Positions 1 to 5,294 of a stretch of DNA of 11,561 nt are shown here, one piece after another. The notes under the pieces were generated by a model. The model was given only the letters and a program-made list of their open reading frames with translations, was not told where the DNA came from and searched no databases. Position numbers and translations under genes: made by a program. How positions within the stretch are numbered: the first letter of the stretch is position 1; every line of letters begins with the position of its first letter. The stretch lies in contig CAUDHE010000073.1 of the NCBI GenBank assembly GCA_958449275.1, positions 1-11,561 on the forward strand, read 5' to 3'. This stretch comes from an uncultured Alistipes sp. Its GTDB lineage: Bacteria; Bacteroidota; Bacteroidia; Bacteroidales; Rikenellaceae.

Positions 1-75
1 CTGGGCCACGTTGCTGACGTGACCGAACGAATCCATGTCGAAGAATCGCATCTGGATGGGAGTGGTAATCGTCAT
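1..75 (-). CDS. Acyl-CoA thioesterase, hotdog fold (4HBT/YbgC type), N-terminal fragment
   Basis: Only the first 25 codons are in the window; the gene runs off the left edge. The translation reads MTITTPIQMRFFDMDSFGHV and then SNVAQ. The motif R-F-x-D-x-D-x-x-G-H-V-x-N is the N-terminal signature of 4-hydroxybenzoyl-CoA thioesterase/YbgC hotdog enzymes, which hydrolyse acyl-CoA or acyl-ACP thioesters in the cytoplasm. By family precedent the second Asp (residue 15) would be the catalytic acid. The start ATG lies 9 nt after the stop of tsaC on the same strand, so the two are probably cotranscribed. Substrate and full length cannot be judged from this fragment. Confidence 0.8.
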   Translation of the reverse strand, partial: MTITTPIQMRFFDMDSFGHVSNVAQ

Positions 76-84
76 GGCCGTCGG

Positions 85-657
85 TTATTTGCGTATTATC
101 GTCACCTCGCCTCGCGGCCCGAACGCGATTATCGAGCTGGGTTTGCACGTCGGATGCCCCTGAAAACGAGGGTTGACCACGAAGTCGACGCCGTCTATTA
201 TCTCGCGGCTCACCTCCGAGAGCCCCTTCATGGGAGTGGCCTCGCCCGAAATATTGGCCGACGTCGACACTATCGGCTTGCCGAAGCGGCGAAGCAACTG
301 ACGACAGAACTCGTGATCGGGCACGCGCACGCCGAGCGTCCCTTCCTCGGGAATAAGATTCGAAGCCAAGCCCACCGCGCCTTCGAGTATCAGAGTAAGC
401 GGTTTGTCGGCCATCTCCATCACCTCGAAAGCTATCCCGGGAGCCTTGTCGACATAACGCACTATCATATCGGCATCGCGGCACAGCACCAACATCGCAT
501 GTTTGTTTTGGCTTCGCTTGAGTTCGTAAATCCTCTCGACGGCCTTTTCATCCGTCGCATCGCAGCCTATACCCCACACCGTGTCGGTGGGATAGAGGAT
601 GATTCCTCCGCGTCTGAGCGTGTCGAGCGCCGCTTCCAACTCCTTTTCCATAATCAT
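85..657 (-). CDS. tsaC: Threonylcarbamoyl-AMP synthase (Sua5/YrdC/YwlC family)
   Basis: A 190-residue cytoplasmic protein with a single YrdC domain. Family enzymes make threonylcarbamoyl-AMP from threonine, bicarbonate and ATP, the first step of t6A formation at position 37 of ANN-decoding tRNAs. Visible signatures are YPTDTVWGIGCDA (about residues 22-34), the basic KRSQNKH segment (48-54) that replaces the usual K-R-P nucleotide-binding stretch, a GTLGVRVP segment (106-113) and STSANISGE (131-139). The length fits the short TsaC form without the extra Sua5 domain. The open frame extends upstream to 1023, but homology begins at MIMEKELEAAL. ATG at 657 or the second ATG at 651 is therefore the start, with AGGAAAA a few bases upstream. 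The downstream thioesterase follows after 9 nt. Confidence 0.92.
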   Translation of the reverse strand: MIMEKELEAALDTLRRGGIILYPTDTVWGIGCDATDEKAVERIYELKRSQNKHAMLVLCRDADMIVRYVDKAPGIAFEVMEMADKPLTLILEGAVGLASNLIPEEGTLGVRVPDHEFCRQLLRRFGKPIVSTSANISGEATPMKGLSEVSREIIDGVDFVVNPRFQGHPTCKPSSIIAFGPRGEVTIIRK

Positions 658-673
658 ACGTAATATTTTCCTG

Positions 674-681
674 CAAAAATA
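674..681 (-). promoter_or_regulatory. Possible -7 box of the tsaC operon
   Basis: Read on the minus strand this is TATTTTTG, matching the Bacteroidota -7 consensus TAnnTTTG. Transcription would start about 5-8 nt downstream, giving a leader of roughly 10 nt before the ATG at 657. No good TTTG -33 element is seen at 19-21 nt, so the call is weak. Confidence 0.35.
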
Positions 682-735
682 GTCATTTTTCACAACAGAA
701 GGCTCCGCGCGACACGGGAATTTTGGCACGGGAGG

Positions 736-766
736 TTGTTCGTTGATTATTATTTTACTAATTTTG
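736..766 (+). promoter_or_regulatory. Promoter of yebC (TTG - 20 nt - TAATTTTG)
   Basis: TTG at 736-738 and TAATTTTG at 759-766 are separated by 20 nt, which matches the Bacteroidota housekeeping promoter (-33 TTTG, -7 TAnnTTTG). A start near 770 would give a leader of about 30 nt, A-rich before the yebC ATG at 803. Confidence 0.7.
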
Positions 767-802
767 CGACCAACGAAAAATAATGACAAAACATAACGCA
801 CT

Positions 803-1540
803 ATGGGAAGAGCTTTTGAGTATCGCAAAGCGAGGAAAATGAAGCGTTGGGGACACATGGCCCGCGTGTTCACCAAAATCGGCAAGGAGATCGAAATCGC
901 CGTCAAGGCGGGCGGCGCCGACCCCTCGGGCAATACGCGTCTGCGCATTCTGATCCAGAACGCCAAGGCCGAGAACATGCCCAAAGAGAATATCGAACGC
1001 GCCATCAAGCGCGCCACCGACAAGGATGCGGCCGATTACAAAGAGGTCATCTACGAAGGATACGGCCCTCACGGAGTGGCGTTCCTCGTCGAAACGGCTA
1101 CCGACAACACCAACCGCACCGTGGCGAGCGTACGCATGTATTTCAACAAATGCGGCGGAACGCTGGGCAACTCGGGCAGCGTAGCCTTCATGTTCGAACA
1201 CAAATGCGTATTCAAATTCAAGCCCGCGGCCGAAGCCGACTTGGAGGAGATGGAGTTGGAGATGATCGATCTGGGTGTCGACGAATTCTATCCCGAGGAG
1301 GAAGCCATTACGGTATATGCCCCCTACGAGTCGTTCGGCGCCATCCAGAAGTGGATCGAGGACAAGGGCTACGAACTGATCTCGGGTGAGTCGGTGCGCA
1401 TACCGACCGACACCAAGGAGCTCACGGCCGAGGAGCGCGAGTCGGTGGAGAAACTTCAGGAGAAGCTGGAGGAGGACGACGACGTGGTTAACGTCTACAC
1501 CACCATGCGCGAGCCCGAAGACGAGGAGGGCGCGGAGTAG
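803..1540 (+). CDS. yebC: YebC/PmpR (TACO1) family protein
   Basis: A 245-residue full-length member of the YebC/TACO1 family. The N-terminus MGRAFEYRKARKMKRWG, followed by FTKIGKEI and by AVKAGGADPSGNTRLR at about residues 34-49, is the family signature. YEGYGPHGVAFLVE and TDNTNRT (about 83-106) belong to the second conserved block. Family members have been described as DNA-binding transcriptional regulators and, more recently, as ribosome-associated factors helping translation of difficult (for example proline-rich) stretches; the sequence does not decide between these. The C-terminus is very acidic (EEDDDVVNVY to PEDEEGAE), longer than in many relatives. It is monocistronic: it has its own promoter at 736-766 and a terminator hairpin at 1562-1592, and is divergent from tsaC. 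Confidence 0.95.
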   Translation: MGRAFEYRKARKMKRWGHMARVFTKIGKEIEIAVKAGGADPSGNTRLRILIQNAKAENMPKENIERAIKRATDKDAADYKEVIYEGYGPHGVAFLVETATDNTNRTVASVRMYFNKCGGTLGNSGSVAFMFEHKCVFKFKPAAEADLEEMELEMIDLGVDEFYPEEEAITVYAPYESFGAIQKWIEDKGYELISGESVRIPTDTKELTAEERESVEKLQEKLEEDDDVVNVYTTMREPEDEEGAE

Positions 1541-1561
1541 CCGCAGACCATGATCGAAATG

Positions 1562-1592
1562 ACGGTGCGACGGATTCTTTCCGCCGCACCGT
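1562..1592 (+). terminator. Hairpin terminator after yebC
   Basis: ACGGTGCGACGG (1562-1573) pairs with CCGCCGCACCGT (1581-1592) with one mismatch and a 7-nt loop, followed by TTCGTT. It begins about 20 nt after the yebC stop and sits between converging genes. The T tract is poor, so termination strength is uncertain. Confidence 0.65.
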
Positions 1593-1615
1593 TTCGTTAA
1601 TACCCGTCGTCGGAA

Positions 1616-2008
1616 TTATCGGCGCATGCGGATGGCCGCAAGCATTATCAAAGTCATCAGGAACGTCGCGGCCACGGCGCAGATCTGGGCCGTATCGTCC
1701 GCCGCGATCGGCAAGCCTTGCGAACCGATTATCAAGCAGGAAAACACCTGAATCGCCACCGAACACGCAGCCGTCAACCATGCCAACCGCAGCTTGTAAC
1801 TCGCGAAAGCGCGCTTGTCGGGATCGGCCGCGGCCCTGCGTTCCGACGCGAAGAGTATGGGATAGATCATGACGGGCCACCACAGAAGCAACGCCGCCGC
1901 GATATATACCGCCAACGAATGCTTCGCACGCTTATCGGTTGCGAGCAGATACGCCACCGCCAAAACGGCATTGAAGGCGGCAAATATAATTAATATCGTG
2001 AAGTTCAT
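1616..2008 (-). CDS. Four-helix integral membrane protein of unknown function
   Basis: The 130-residue product has four hydrophobic segments at about residues 3-23, 31-54, 71-97 and 103-127. A basic/acidic loop (SERRAAADPDKRAF) separates helices 2 and 3, and the C-terminus is basic (RMRR). No catalytic or ligand motif is recognised and no family is assigned. Its GC-rich codon use matches the rest of the window, unlike the AT-rich gene immediately upstream. The start ATG at 2008 lies 10 nt after the stop of that lipoprotein gene, with GAGG close to the start, so the two are likely read from one transcript. If so, it would depend on the promoter at 2685-2716. It converges on yebC. Confidence 0.6.
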   Translation of the reverse strand: MNFTILIIFAAFNAVLAVAYLLATDKRAKHSLAVYIAAALLLWWPVMIYPILFASERRAAADPDKRAFASYKLRLAWLTAACSVAIQVFSCLIIGSQGLPIAADDTAQICAVAATFLMTLIMLAAIRMRR

Positions 2009-2018
2009 GCCTCGTGTT

Positions 2019-2522
2019 TTATGCTATTCCCATACAATATAATGCAGAAATTGCGCTGTTTATTGTTGCCATAGGCAAATAGTCACCGCATATATCTAAA
2101 AACATATTATTTTTTTCAGCTTGTTCTGCTTTAATTTTATCATACTCTATTCTGGTACATATCCACCATCCCCTCAAACCACGAGTTTCGGGGATCGACT
2201 GTTCAATATACACATCTTCTATCATTAATTGAGAATTACATTTTATTGCTGCAATTAAATCAAGACTTTCCGTATAATGCTCAAATAAATAATGATCTTC
2301 GGATTTAGTTATGGTAAGATATGACACAAATCTGATATTTGCTTTGGGATCTGTAGCAACAATTTTATATTCTTTTGTGTGTGCATATCTTGTAACGGTA
2401 TTTGATTGACTATCGAAAGTTAATTTTGCATTGTCACATTCTATTTTAATATGATCTTTTAAATTATTCATGTATTCAGACGTATTGTCCTCTACTATAC
2501 TATTATTTTCACATCCAGACAA
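2019..2522 (-). CDS. Putative lipoprotein, AT-rich, reading frame broken in the signal peptide
   Basis: The open frame codes for 167 residues beginning at a TTG (LSGCENNS). No family is recognised. Upstream in the same frame the residues read ITIISLL-SGC, an ideal lipobox with hydrophobic core, but there is no ATG in this frame. Two ATGs (2575 and 2563) lie in another frame and read MKNIMKRYFN, a typical lysine/arginine-rich signal-peptide start, before hitting TAA. Adding one base near the A3 run at 2543-2545 (T3 in the gene) joins them into a complete lipoprotein signal peptide, giving a protein of about 185 residues from 2575. So this is either a recent frameshift (pseudogene), a sequencing error, or an unusual start at TTG. 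The mature part is polar, with a WWICTRIEYDKIKAEQAEKN segment, suggesting a globular surface or periplasmic domain. It is strongly AT-rich compared with all its neighbours, a hint of horizontal acquisition. Confidence 0.6.
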   Translation of the reverse strand: MSGCENNSIVEDNTSEYMNNLKDHIKIECDNAKLTFDSQSNTVTRYAHTKEYKIVATDPKANIRFVSYLTITKSEDHYLFEHYTESLDLIAAIKCNSQLMIEDVYIEQSIPETRGLRGWWICTRIEYDKIKAEQAEKNNMFLDICGDYLPMATINSAISALYCMGIA

Positions 2523-2560
2523 TAGTGATATAATAGTTATATAAAGTTGAAATACCTTTT

Positions 2561-2645
2561 CATAATATTCTTCATTTGTAGTTTATATTATTCCCATGAA
2601 AGATTTACATAAATTTTACGCGATAATGTAATGAAGAATATTGTG
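2561..2645 (-). promoter_or_regulatory. 16-bp inverted repeat covering the lipoprotein start codons
   Basis: CATAATATTCTTCATT (2561-2576) and AATGAAGAATATTGTG (2630-2645) are reverse complements at 15 of 16 positions (13 consecutive), and the one exception could be a G-U pair in RNA. They are separated by 53 nt. In the minus-strand transcript the left arm contains both candidate ATG starts (2575 and 2563), so folding would hide them. It may be a translational control element or the ends of a small inserted element. Confidence 0.5.
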
Positions 2646-2660
2646 CATATTTCGACATTT

Positions 2661-2681
2661 CAAAGGGGCGCAAACCCTTTG
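2661..2681 (-). promoter_or_regulatory. Hairpin at the predicted 5' end of the lipoprotein transcript
   Basis: CAAAGGG (2661-2667) and CCCTTTG (2675-2681) form a perfect 7-bp stem with a 7-nt loop. It begins 4 nt downstream of the -7 box at 2685-2692, so it would be the very first structure of the mRNA, or an operator overlapping the transcription start. Confidence 0.5.
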
Positions 2682-2684
2682 ATT

Positions 2685-2716
2685 CAAATATAGTAACAAT
2701 ATTTCTAATATACAAA
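2685..2716 (-). promoter_or_regulatory. Consensus Bacteroidota promoter for the lipoprotein gene
   Basis: On the minus strand TTTG (2713-2716) is followed after exactly 20 nt by TATATTTG (2685-2692), a full match to the -33/-7 consensus. The predicted transcript starts near 2680, giving a leader of about 105 nt before the ATG at 2575. The presence of an intact promoter argues that the locus is, or was until recently, expressed. Confidence 0.75.
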
Positions 2717-2747
2717 ATACAGTCGCAATTTTAAGTAAAATATCATC

Positions 2748-2765
2748 GTTCTATGCGGTTCTATG
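2748..2765. repeat. Tandem GTTCTATG direct repeat, 10-bp period
   Basis: GTTCTATG occurs at 2748-2755 and again at 2758-2765. The 10-bp period is one helical turn. It lies about 30 bp upstream of the -33 element of the lipoprotein promoter, where an activator could bind; that role is a guess. Confidence 0.4.
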
Positions 2766-2957
2766 GTTGAATTGTCGAACAGCCTAAAAGAGTGATTTTC
2801 GCAAATGAAAAATAGATTAGAATCCCAACCTATAAACTCCCCGCTCAAGATGCCAATCCTCACTCACACTCGGTGGAATGAAGGGAAAGTTGTTCGGGCA
2901 GCGCGTATGCGGTTCGCCGACGGCGGAGGACGAAACGAGCCTCGTGCGAGTTGTATT

Positions 2958-2985
2958 CCGCCGCAGTGGGGCGGCGGCGAACTGC
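2958..2985. repeat. Dispersed GC-rich palindromic element, copy 1
   Basis: CCGCCGC, a short G-rich middle, then GGCGGCGGCGAACTGC. A close relative with the same order (CCGCCGC, then GCGGCGG, then GGCGAACTGC) is at 8803-8828 in another intergenic gap. This suggests a small repeated extragenic element. Confidence 0.45.
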
Positions 2986-3166
2986 ATTTATATATAATGC
3001 ACACGCGCCAGCAAAAAACCGCGGCAGAAACGTTTTCGGATTAAGGGCGGGCGAAGCGACGAAGCGTAAAAAATAGGAGACTTTTTGATCCTCAAAAATG
3101 CGAAGCATCCGATTTAGCGTAGTCGCAAGACCGACCCCGAAAGCGTTTCACCGCGGCGGCTTTTGG

Positions 3167-3194
3167 GTTACCTTTTGGCCGAATAAAAGGTAAC
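3167..3194. repeat. Perfect 10-bp inverted repeat GTTACCTTTT / AAAAGGTAAC
   Basis: Arms at 3167-3176 and 3185-3194 with an 8-nt loop (GGCCGAAT). It is not next to a gene end on either strand, so it is unlikely to be a simple terminator. It could be an end of an extragenic repeat. Confidence 0.55.
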
Positions 3195-3242
3195 GTATAT
3201 TTATGTTTTGGTAGAAATACTTTTTCCATAAGAGATCCAATC

Positions 3243-3262
3243 AATTTTCCTTGCGGAAAATT
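3243..3262. repeat. Perfect 8-bp hairpin AATTTTCC / GGAAAATT
   Basis: Arms at 3243-3250 and 3255-3262 around a TTGC loop. Small and AT-rich, adjacent to the larger element at 3273-3382. Confidence 0.5.
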
Positions 3263-3272
3263 GTGGAATGAC

Positions 3273-3382
3273 GTAACACGTTCGGGCAGCAGCCTGCGGA
3301 GACCGCATGCGAGCGGAGCGAACAGTTGCGGGCCTCCGCTGTCGGGAGGCTGCTGCCCGCGCAGTTCTGCGAACTGCGTTAC
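3273..3382. repeat. ~110-bp nested palindromic element
   Basis: The outer ends are GTAAC (3273-3277) and GTTAC (3378-3382). Inside, CGGGCAGCAGCCT (3283-3295) pairs perfectly with AGGCTGCTGCCCG (3347-3359), and GCGGAG (3296-3301) with CTCCGC (3334-3339). A separate small stem GCAGTTC/GAACTGC occupies 3361-3377. It lies about 25 nt beyond the stop at 3408 of the minus-strand gene, so it may also terminate that transcript, but no T tract follows. A structured RNA or a mobile extragenic repeat are the alternatives. Confidence 0.55.
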
Positions 3383-3407
3383 TTAATTTATCTGCAAAAA
3401 AACTTAT

Positions 3408-4010
3408 TTACCGTTTCTCGCGCAACGAGCCGACCAGATAGAGTAACGCCACGACGGCGGTGCAAACAAGGCCGATGCGGGAATTGCGCGTGAGGAGCAG
3501 CAGAACCACATAGATCAACGACAGCCCCACGAACATGGTCGAGGGCGAGAAACCTTCGTAACGTCGGTACTTGCGCCGCGCAATACTGAAACCGTCGGCC
3601 GAAAGCGAATACTCGATCCTGCCGCGTTCGCGACGCCGTTCGCCGCTGTAATAGACCGACGCCAGACAGTGTTTGCCCGCGGGGGCGTCGGAATCGTAAA
3701 GCGTATGCGACCCCATCGGGCGGTCCTCCTGCCAGAATCCCGCCTGCATGACCCACCGATTGCGGTCGGCCGTGGTGCGGGTGTGTATGCCGTAACCCTG
3801 CCGAAGTCCATCTTCGTCTGTCTGGCCTATGTAATATCCGTCGGAATATTGCACGAAGTGCAGCATGTCGCGCCGCTCGGCCACATCGGCGATGTTACCG
3901 CGCAACCGCTCGCGATACTCGGGCACAAGATCGCTCCCCCAGCGTCGAATCTTACGATCGACGAGGTCTGCATACCAGTCTATCTCGGCTATAGCCTTGT
4001 CGCGATCCAT
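3408..4010 (-). CDS. MORN-like protein with two C-terminal membrane helices, function unknown
   Basis: A 200-residue protein in three parts. Residues 1-55 are charged and probably helical. Residues 56-110 hold two stretches resembling MORN repeats: YYIGQTDEDGLRQGYGI (59-75) and AGFWQEDRPMGSHTLYD (90-106). Residues 158-174 and 179-195 are two hydrophobic helices separated by a short NSR loop, and the C-terminus is REKR. There is no signal peptide, so the bulk probably faces the cytoplasm, anchored by the C-terminal hairpin. The open frame runs further upstream, but that part overlaps the preceding gene; ATG at 4010 is the first start after its stop, 38 nt downstream. It is likely last in a transcript with the propeller-like gene. 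The MORN assignment rests on pattern only. Confidence 0.6.
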   Translation of the reverse strand: MDRDKAIAEIDWYADLVDRKIRRWGSDLVPEYRERLRGNIADVAERRDMLHFVQYSDGYYIGQTDEDGLRQGYGIHTRTTADRNRWVMQAGFWQEDRPMGSHTLYDSDAPAGKHCLASVYYSGERRRERGRIEYSLSADGFSIARRKYRRYEGFSPSTMFVGLSLIYVVLLLLTRNSRIGLVCTAVVALLYLVGSLREKR

Positions 4011-4048
4011 AGCATGAAACGTCTGTCGGATCGGTCGGGTGCCGCGAA

Positions 4049-5212
4049 TCACTCCACCGCTTCGAACGGCCCGTCGTCGGCGCCCGTAAAGCGGTAGAGG
4101 CGAATCACGCTGCCCTGCCCGTTTTCGTTCTTGTAGTTCTCGGAAATATAGAAATATCCGCCGCCGAGCGAACACAATCCCGTGGCGCCGTGCTTGAAAT
4201 TCCATCCGCGGATGCCGTTGCCGTCGGAACGCGGCGAGCCGCATTTAAGCGGCACGACCTTGCCGTCGCGCAGGTAGGGCACCCCGCGCAGAGCGCGACG
4301 CTCTGTGCGGGCCGCACCGTCGGCCACGAAGAGAGAGTAATCGGGATACTGCGGTTTCTTGCCTTGGTATACGGCCATAAACCAACCGTTCGTGTCGGCG
4401 TCGTACTCCAGGTTCTGCACTCCGTAAGTGGTGTTGCCCGTAAATACGAAATACACGTCGTCGGGACGGGCCGGACCGCGGGTGTGCATGCTCTCCTGCG
4501 AAAGGGGCGTTTCGTAACGCCGCCATTTGCGTGTGTCGTATTGCAACAGCACCTGATAATCGTTATCGGAACGGTCGGTCTCGCCGTAAATGCCGTAGGC
4601 TACCGTCAGATACATGCGTCCGCCGCGGCGTCCGAACCGAGGGCCGAAACTCACGCCGTCGATGCCGCTGCACCCGAAGCGATGAGGTTTGCGCCCCTCG
4701 GCCGTCTCGACTTCGGCCAGGTAGTCGTCCAGTACCGTGGGCAGATACACGGTGGTCATTATGCCGTCCTTCTCGGCGTCCATATCCATGCGCGTAATGC
4801 GATCGACGTCGAACACCGCAATGTAGAACGCGTCGTCGAGTCGGCGATCGCTCTTTTCCATTCGCAGAATGCCTTTGCCGATGGCGTCGTTCTTATACTC
4901 CAGCGAACCGTAGACACGACCGTCCTCGTCGTTGAAATCGAGGCAGCCCAGATGCCCCAGAAGCCCCTTGACCGAACCGATCACATTACCCTGCATGTCG
5001 GCCTTGACGAGCATGGTGGTGTAAGAGTAATAGATGTAACGCCGTTCGGTGTCGACGGCAATACCCTGGATATGCCCCGCCTTATAAGGCCCCGAGAGTA
5101 TTGTGCGGGGCAGCTGCGACGCATCGACGGCGGCACGGCCGTTCTGAGCCGACACGGCAACCGAAGCGACGACGGCCAACGCCGCCAATATGAAATGTTT
5201 TACGTTTTTCAT
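4049..5212 (-). CDS. Exported beta-propeller-like protein of unknown function
   Basis: The 387-residue product starts with a Sec signal peptide (MKNVKHF, then a hydrophobic stretch to about residue 20, probable cleavage after VSA before QNG). The mature part has recurring beta-strand blocks of propeller type: HIQGIAVDTERRYIYYSYTT (47-66), GLLGHLGCLDFNDEDGRVYG (83-102), then similar aromatic-rich strands such as YLTVAYGIYG, VYFVFTGN, YFYISENY and VIRLYRF. The pattern suggests a lumenal or surface binding or hydrolytic domain, but no catalytic motif is identifiable. The start at 5212 is preferred over the upstream in-frame ATG at 5236 because the signal peptide begins there and AAAGAG lies just before it. 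The gene is 82 nt downstream of the carbonic anhydrase and 38 nt upstream of the MORN-like gene. Confidence 0.7.
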   Translation of the reverse strand: MKNVKHFILAALAVVASVAVSAQNGRAAVDASQLPRTILSGPYKAGHIQGIAVDTERRYIYYSYTTMLVKADMQGNVIGSVKGLLGHLGCLDFNDEDGRVYGSLEYKNDAIGKGILRMEKSDRRLDDAFYIAVFDVDRITRMDMDAEKDGIMTTVYLPTVLDDYLAEVETAEGRKPHRFGCSGIDGVSFGPRFGRRGGRMYLTVAYGIYGETDRSDNDYQVLLQYDTRKWRRYETPLSQESMHTRGPARPDDVYFVFTGNTTYGVQNLEYDADTNGWFMAVYQGKKPQYPDYSLFVADGAARTERRALRGVPYLRDGKVVPLKCGSPRSDGNGIRGWNFKHGATGLCSLGGGYFYISENYKNENGQGSVIRLYRFTGADDGPFEAVE

Positions 5213-5294
5213 CTCTTTACATTTATACTTATGCAATTACCATTTTCGGCGGCTCGCATCTGCGGCAGCCGGCCTCGCAATCGCCGACGATAAA

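Larger units (their letters stand above)
2766..3407. other. Gene-free, hairpin-rich intergenic region
   Basis: No convincing gene is seen in these ~640 bases. Short open frames exist on both strands (2805-3044 plus, 2860-3108 minus), but their low-complexity, arginine-rich products look like chance translations of a structured GC-rich stretch. The region holds a series of inverted repeats listed separately: 2958-2985, 3167-3194, 3243-3262 and 3273-3382. There is also a TGCATT/AATGCA stem at 2983-3001 with a 7-nt AT loop. The motif GTTCGGGCAGC occurs twice, at 2892-2902 and 3280-3290. The pattern resembles dispersed intergenic repeat elements rather than a decayed transposase. Confidence 0.6.

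Noticed and set aside
658..1023. N-terminal extension of tsaC
   Set aside because: The extension overlaps yebC and its promoter, has no YrdC-like sequence, and the family start fits MIMEKELEAAL at 657.
2805..3108. Two small ORFs (79 codons plus, 82 codons minus) in the repeat-rich gap
   Set aside because: Arginine-rich, no family features, no promoter or ribosome-binding signal, and they run through hairpins. They look like translated repeats.
2640..3407. CRISPR array, tRNA or insertion-sequence remnant in the gene-free region
   Set aside because: No regularly spaced repeats, no cloverleaf, and no transposase-like frame; the repeats are single palindromes of differing sequence.
4190..5293. 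Long plus-strand ORF (367 codons) opposite the propeller-like gene
   Set aside because: It is antisense to a gene with a clear signal peptide and strand pattern. Its product is compositionally odd and unrecognisable. Long antisense frames are expected from GC-rich codon use.
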